A DNA stretch of 64,000 nt from DAIQRJ01 sp963708795 (GTDB lineage Bacteria > Actinomycetota > Actinomycetes > Propionibacteriales > DAIQRJ01): contig CAVPUH010000007.1 in NCBI GenBank assembly GCA_963708795.1, positions 186,001-250,000 on the forward strand. Reading direction: 5' to 3'. The notes below the pieces were generated by a model. It searched no databases. It was not told the DNA's origin and saw only the letters and a list, made by a program, of their open reading frames with translations. Every line of letters starts with the position of its first letter. Within the stretch, counting starts at the first letter, position 1. Both the position numbers and the translations under genes were made by a program. Below, piece after piece: positions 62,633 through 64,000 of the stretch.

Positions 62633-63370
62633 TCAGAGCACGGACCCGAAGAGTGTCCCGATCAGGTATGTGACGATCATCGCCACGGCTCCGCCGCCGA
62701 CGTTGCGAAGCACGGCTCGACGAACGGGCGCCTTGCCGAGCCGCGCACTGACCGACCCGGTGATGACGAGTGCCACGAGCACCGCCAGGAACGTGGCCGG
62801 CACGCGCACCGACGTGGGAGTCAGGACGATCGTCAGGAGCGGCAGCATGGCGCCGACGGCGAAGGACACGAGCGAGGCGAAGGCCGCGGCCCAGGGTTTG
62901 GTCAGGTCGTCGGGGTCGATGTTCAGTTCCGCGTCCGCGTGCGCGGCCAGCGCGTCGTGCTCGGTGAGCGCCGTCGCGACCTCCCGGGCGAGCGCGGGCT
63001 CGAGCCCCTTGCCCTCGTAGATCTCCGCCAGCTCGTCGAGTTCGGCGTCGGGCTCGTTCCGCAATTCCTCGCGTTCCAAGTTCAGCATCGCCGTCTCGCT
63101 GTCGCGCTGAGCACTCACCGACACGTACTCGCCGGCCGCCATGCTGAGGGCTCCGGCGACGAGGCCCGCGAGGCCGGCCAACAGGATTGCCGAGCGGTCG
63201 TCGGTCCCTCCGGCCACGCCGACGACGAGACCGGCTGTCGAGATGATCCCGTCGTTGGCACCGAGGACTCCGGCGCGGAGCCAGTTGAGCCTGCTGGCCA
63301 ACGATTCGTCGTGGGGTTCCTCGTGCGCTGCCGGGTCCGCGCTCCCGGTCACGTCGGCACGGTCGTCCAT
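62633..63370 (-). CDS. VIT1/CCC1-family (vacuolar iron transporter-like) membrane protein
   Basis: 245 residues from ATG 63370. The family motif LRAGVLGANDGIISTAGLVV is near residue 32, followed by GLVAGALSMAAGEYVSVSAQ. A cytoplasmic metal-binding helical region is rich in Glu (DSETAMLNLEREELRNEPDA). Three C-terminal helices follow. Plant and yeast members load Fe2+ or Mn2+ into vacuoles; bacterial ones probably export these metals. The family resembles the NRAMP gene at 25.3 kb in substrate only, not in sequence. Confidence 0.93.
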   Translation of the reverse strand: MDDRADVTGSADPAAHEEPHDESLASRLNWLRAGVLGANDGIISTAGLVVGVAGGTDDRSAILLAGLAGLVAGALSMAAGEYVSVSAQRDSETAMLNLEREELRNEPDAELDELAEIYEGKGLEPALAREVATALTEHDALAAHADAELNIDPDDLTKPWAAAFASLVSFAVGAMLPLLTIVLTPTSVRVPATFLAVLVALVITGSVSARLGKAPVRRAVLRNVGGGAVAMIVTYLIGTLFGSVL

Positions 63371-63466
63371 CACGCGCACACATTAGGCAGCGACGGTCGG
63401 CCGCGCACCGAAGGTTTGCCTGCCCACACCGCACGGCCGTTCCACACCGCGCGATAGCGTCACGAG

Positions 63467-64000
63467 ATGACCGACGACGCGCCGGTGCTCGCGATCCCGC
63501 CGGGACGAACGCTGGCCTCGTCGGGTGCGTTCGTGCTCCGATCGCCCCGGCCCGCGGATGCCGAGCGCATGTTCGTGTCGGTGACGGATCCGGATACGCA
63601 GCAGTTCGCCATCCCGGCTTTCGTCTCGGCGCCGTCGTCCCCGAACGTGATGGGGCGTGCGATCGCCGCGAGTCTCGCATCGCAGGCCGATGGCGAGCCG
63701 GCGATGTTCGTCGTGGCGGCCGATACCGAGCGGGACCACCTGCTCGGCACCGTGTCTTGGCGGCACGCTGGCGATCCGCGAGCGGCCGTCGCAGCACTCG
63801 GTTACGACACGCATCCGGACAGTCGGGGCCGCGGGGTCGCGGTGGCGGGCGTGCAGATGCTGACTCGACTCCTGATCGGCGCGGGCTTCGCCCGGGTCGA
63901 GGTCTCTCACAGTGAGGAGAATCCGGCGTCGTGTCGCGTCGCCGATCGTGCCGGCTTCGTCCGCGAAGGTCGACGGCGCGGATTCCTCCCGTTTCGTGAC
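63467..64000 (+). CDS. GNAT-family N-acetyltransferase, 3' end outside window
   Basis: 178 codons from ATG 63467 are visible without a stop. FVLRSPRPADAERMFVSVTD, DHLLGTVSWRH, and SRGRGVAVAGVQMLTRLLI (acetyl-CoA loop with Arg-Gly-x-Gly-like residues) are followed by GFARVEVSHSEENPASCRVA and ADRAGFVREGRRRGFLPF. This is RimJ/RimL-like. Only the last few residues appear to be missing. It probably acetylates a protein N-terminus or small molecule. Confidence 0.88.
   Translation, partial: MTDDAPVLAIPPGRTLASSGAFVLRSPRPADAERMFVSVTDPDTQQFAIPAFVSAPSSPNVMGRAIAASLASQADGEPAMFVVAADTERDHLLGTVSWRHAGDPRAAVAALGYDTHPDSRGRGVAVAGVQMLTRLLIGAGFARVEVSHSEENPASCRVADRAGFVREGRRRGFLPFRD

Overview
The window is high-GC DNA with strong G/C third-codon bias, many GTG starts and GTGA/ATGA stop-start overlaps. 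It also carries families typical of Actinobacteria: a DUF3516 helicase, a MarP-like protease, DUF6457, DUF4386, a hydrolase-ABC fusion and a cobalamin riboswitch. It fits a free-living, probably soil or plant-associated actinomycete with sugar-acid catabolism and plant-glycan hydrolases (GH29, GH51). The genus cannot be fixed from the sequence alone. There is no rRNA, tRNA, CRISPR array, transposase or phage gene that I can see.

Layout. 0-8.4 kb holds a TetR/DUF4386 divergent pair with a three-site operator, an AEC permease, a GAF-PAS-GGDEF reading frame fused to a ribokinase, a serine hydrolase with bioY, a TPR-like protein and an RpiR regulator. 8.4-13.1 kb holds three tandem, damaged copies of a two-domain CDP-glycerol glycerophosphotransferase (wall teichoic acid type). 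13.0-18.3 kb holds a DUF3516 helicase, an SDR and an odd protein with two carboxypeptidase-regulatory-like domains. 18.4-26.5 kb is the most interesting part. An evenly spaced array of DnaA-box-like sites precedes a B12 riboswitch, which leads metE, nrdA, nrdB and an NRAMP (Mn-type) transporter. NrdB has Phe where the radical Tyr should be (class Ic arrangement), which fits the neighbouring Mn transporter. 26.5-34.8 kb is a repeat-rich spacer, a Gfo/Idh dehydrogenase, and an IclR regulator divergent from a six-gene translationally coupled catabolic operon (ALDH, VOC, enolase-superfamily dehydratase, 2-hydroxyacid dehydrogenase, small monooxygenase-fold protein, FAH hydrolase). 34.7-44.0 kb holds membrane proteins, a secreted hydrolase fused to an ABC ATPase with its permease, a phosphatase, an APH-type kinase, MarP and DUF6457. 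44.0-52.5 kb is a LacI-centred catabolic island with two histidinol-dehydrogenase-like enzymes and repeated CATACGTATG operators. 52.6-56.3 kb is a coupled YdeP-type molybdopterin oxidoreductase, fdhD and mobA-like set. 56.4-64 kb holds a frameshifted unknown protein, GrpB, GH29 fucosidase, pentapeptide-repeat protein, GH51 arabinofuranosidase, a VIT-family transporter and a partial GNAT.

A caution runs through the whole annotation. At least eleven reading-frame breaks outside the teichoic-acid array (nrdA x3, nrdB, the Mn transporter, the APH kinase x2, an HpcH aldolase, fdhD, and the 56.4-kb protein x2) are all resolved by removing exactly one base. That one-sided pattern points to a consensus or assembly artefact rather than natural gene decay. 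I therefore give the full repaired spans for those genes and flag them. The same error type could have created the GGDEF-ribokinase fusion.
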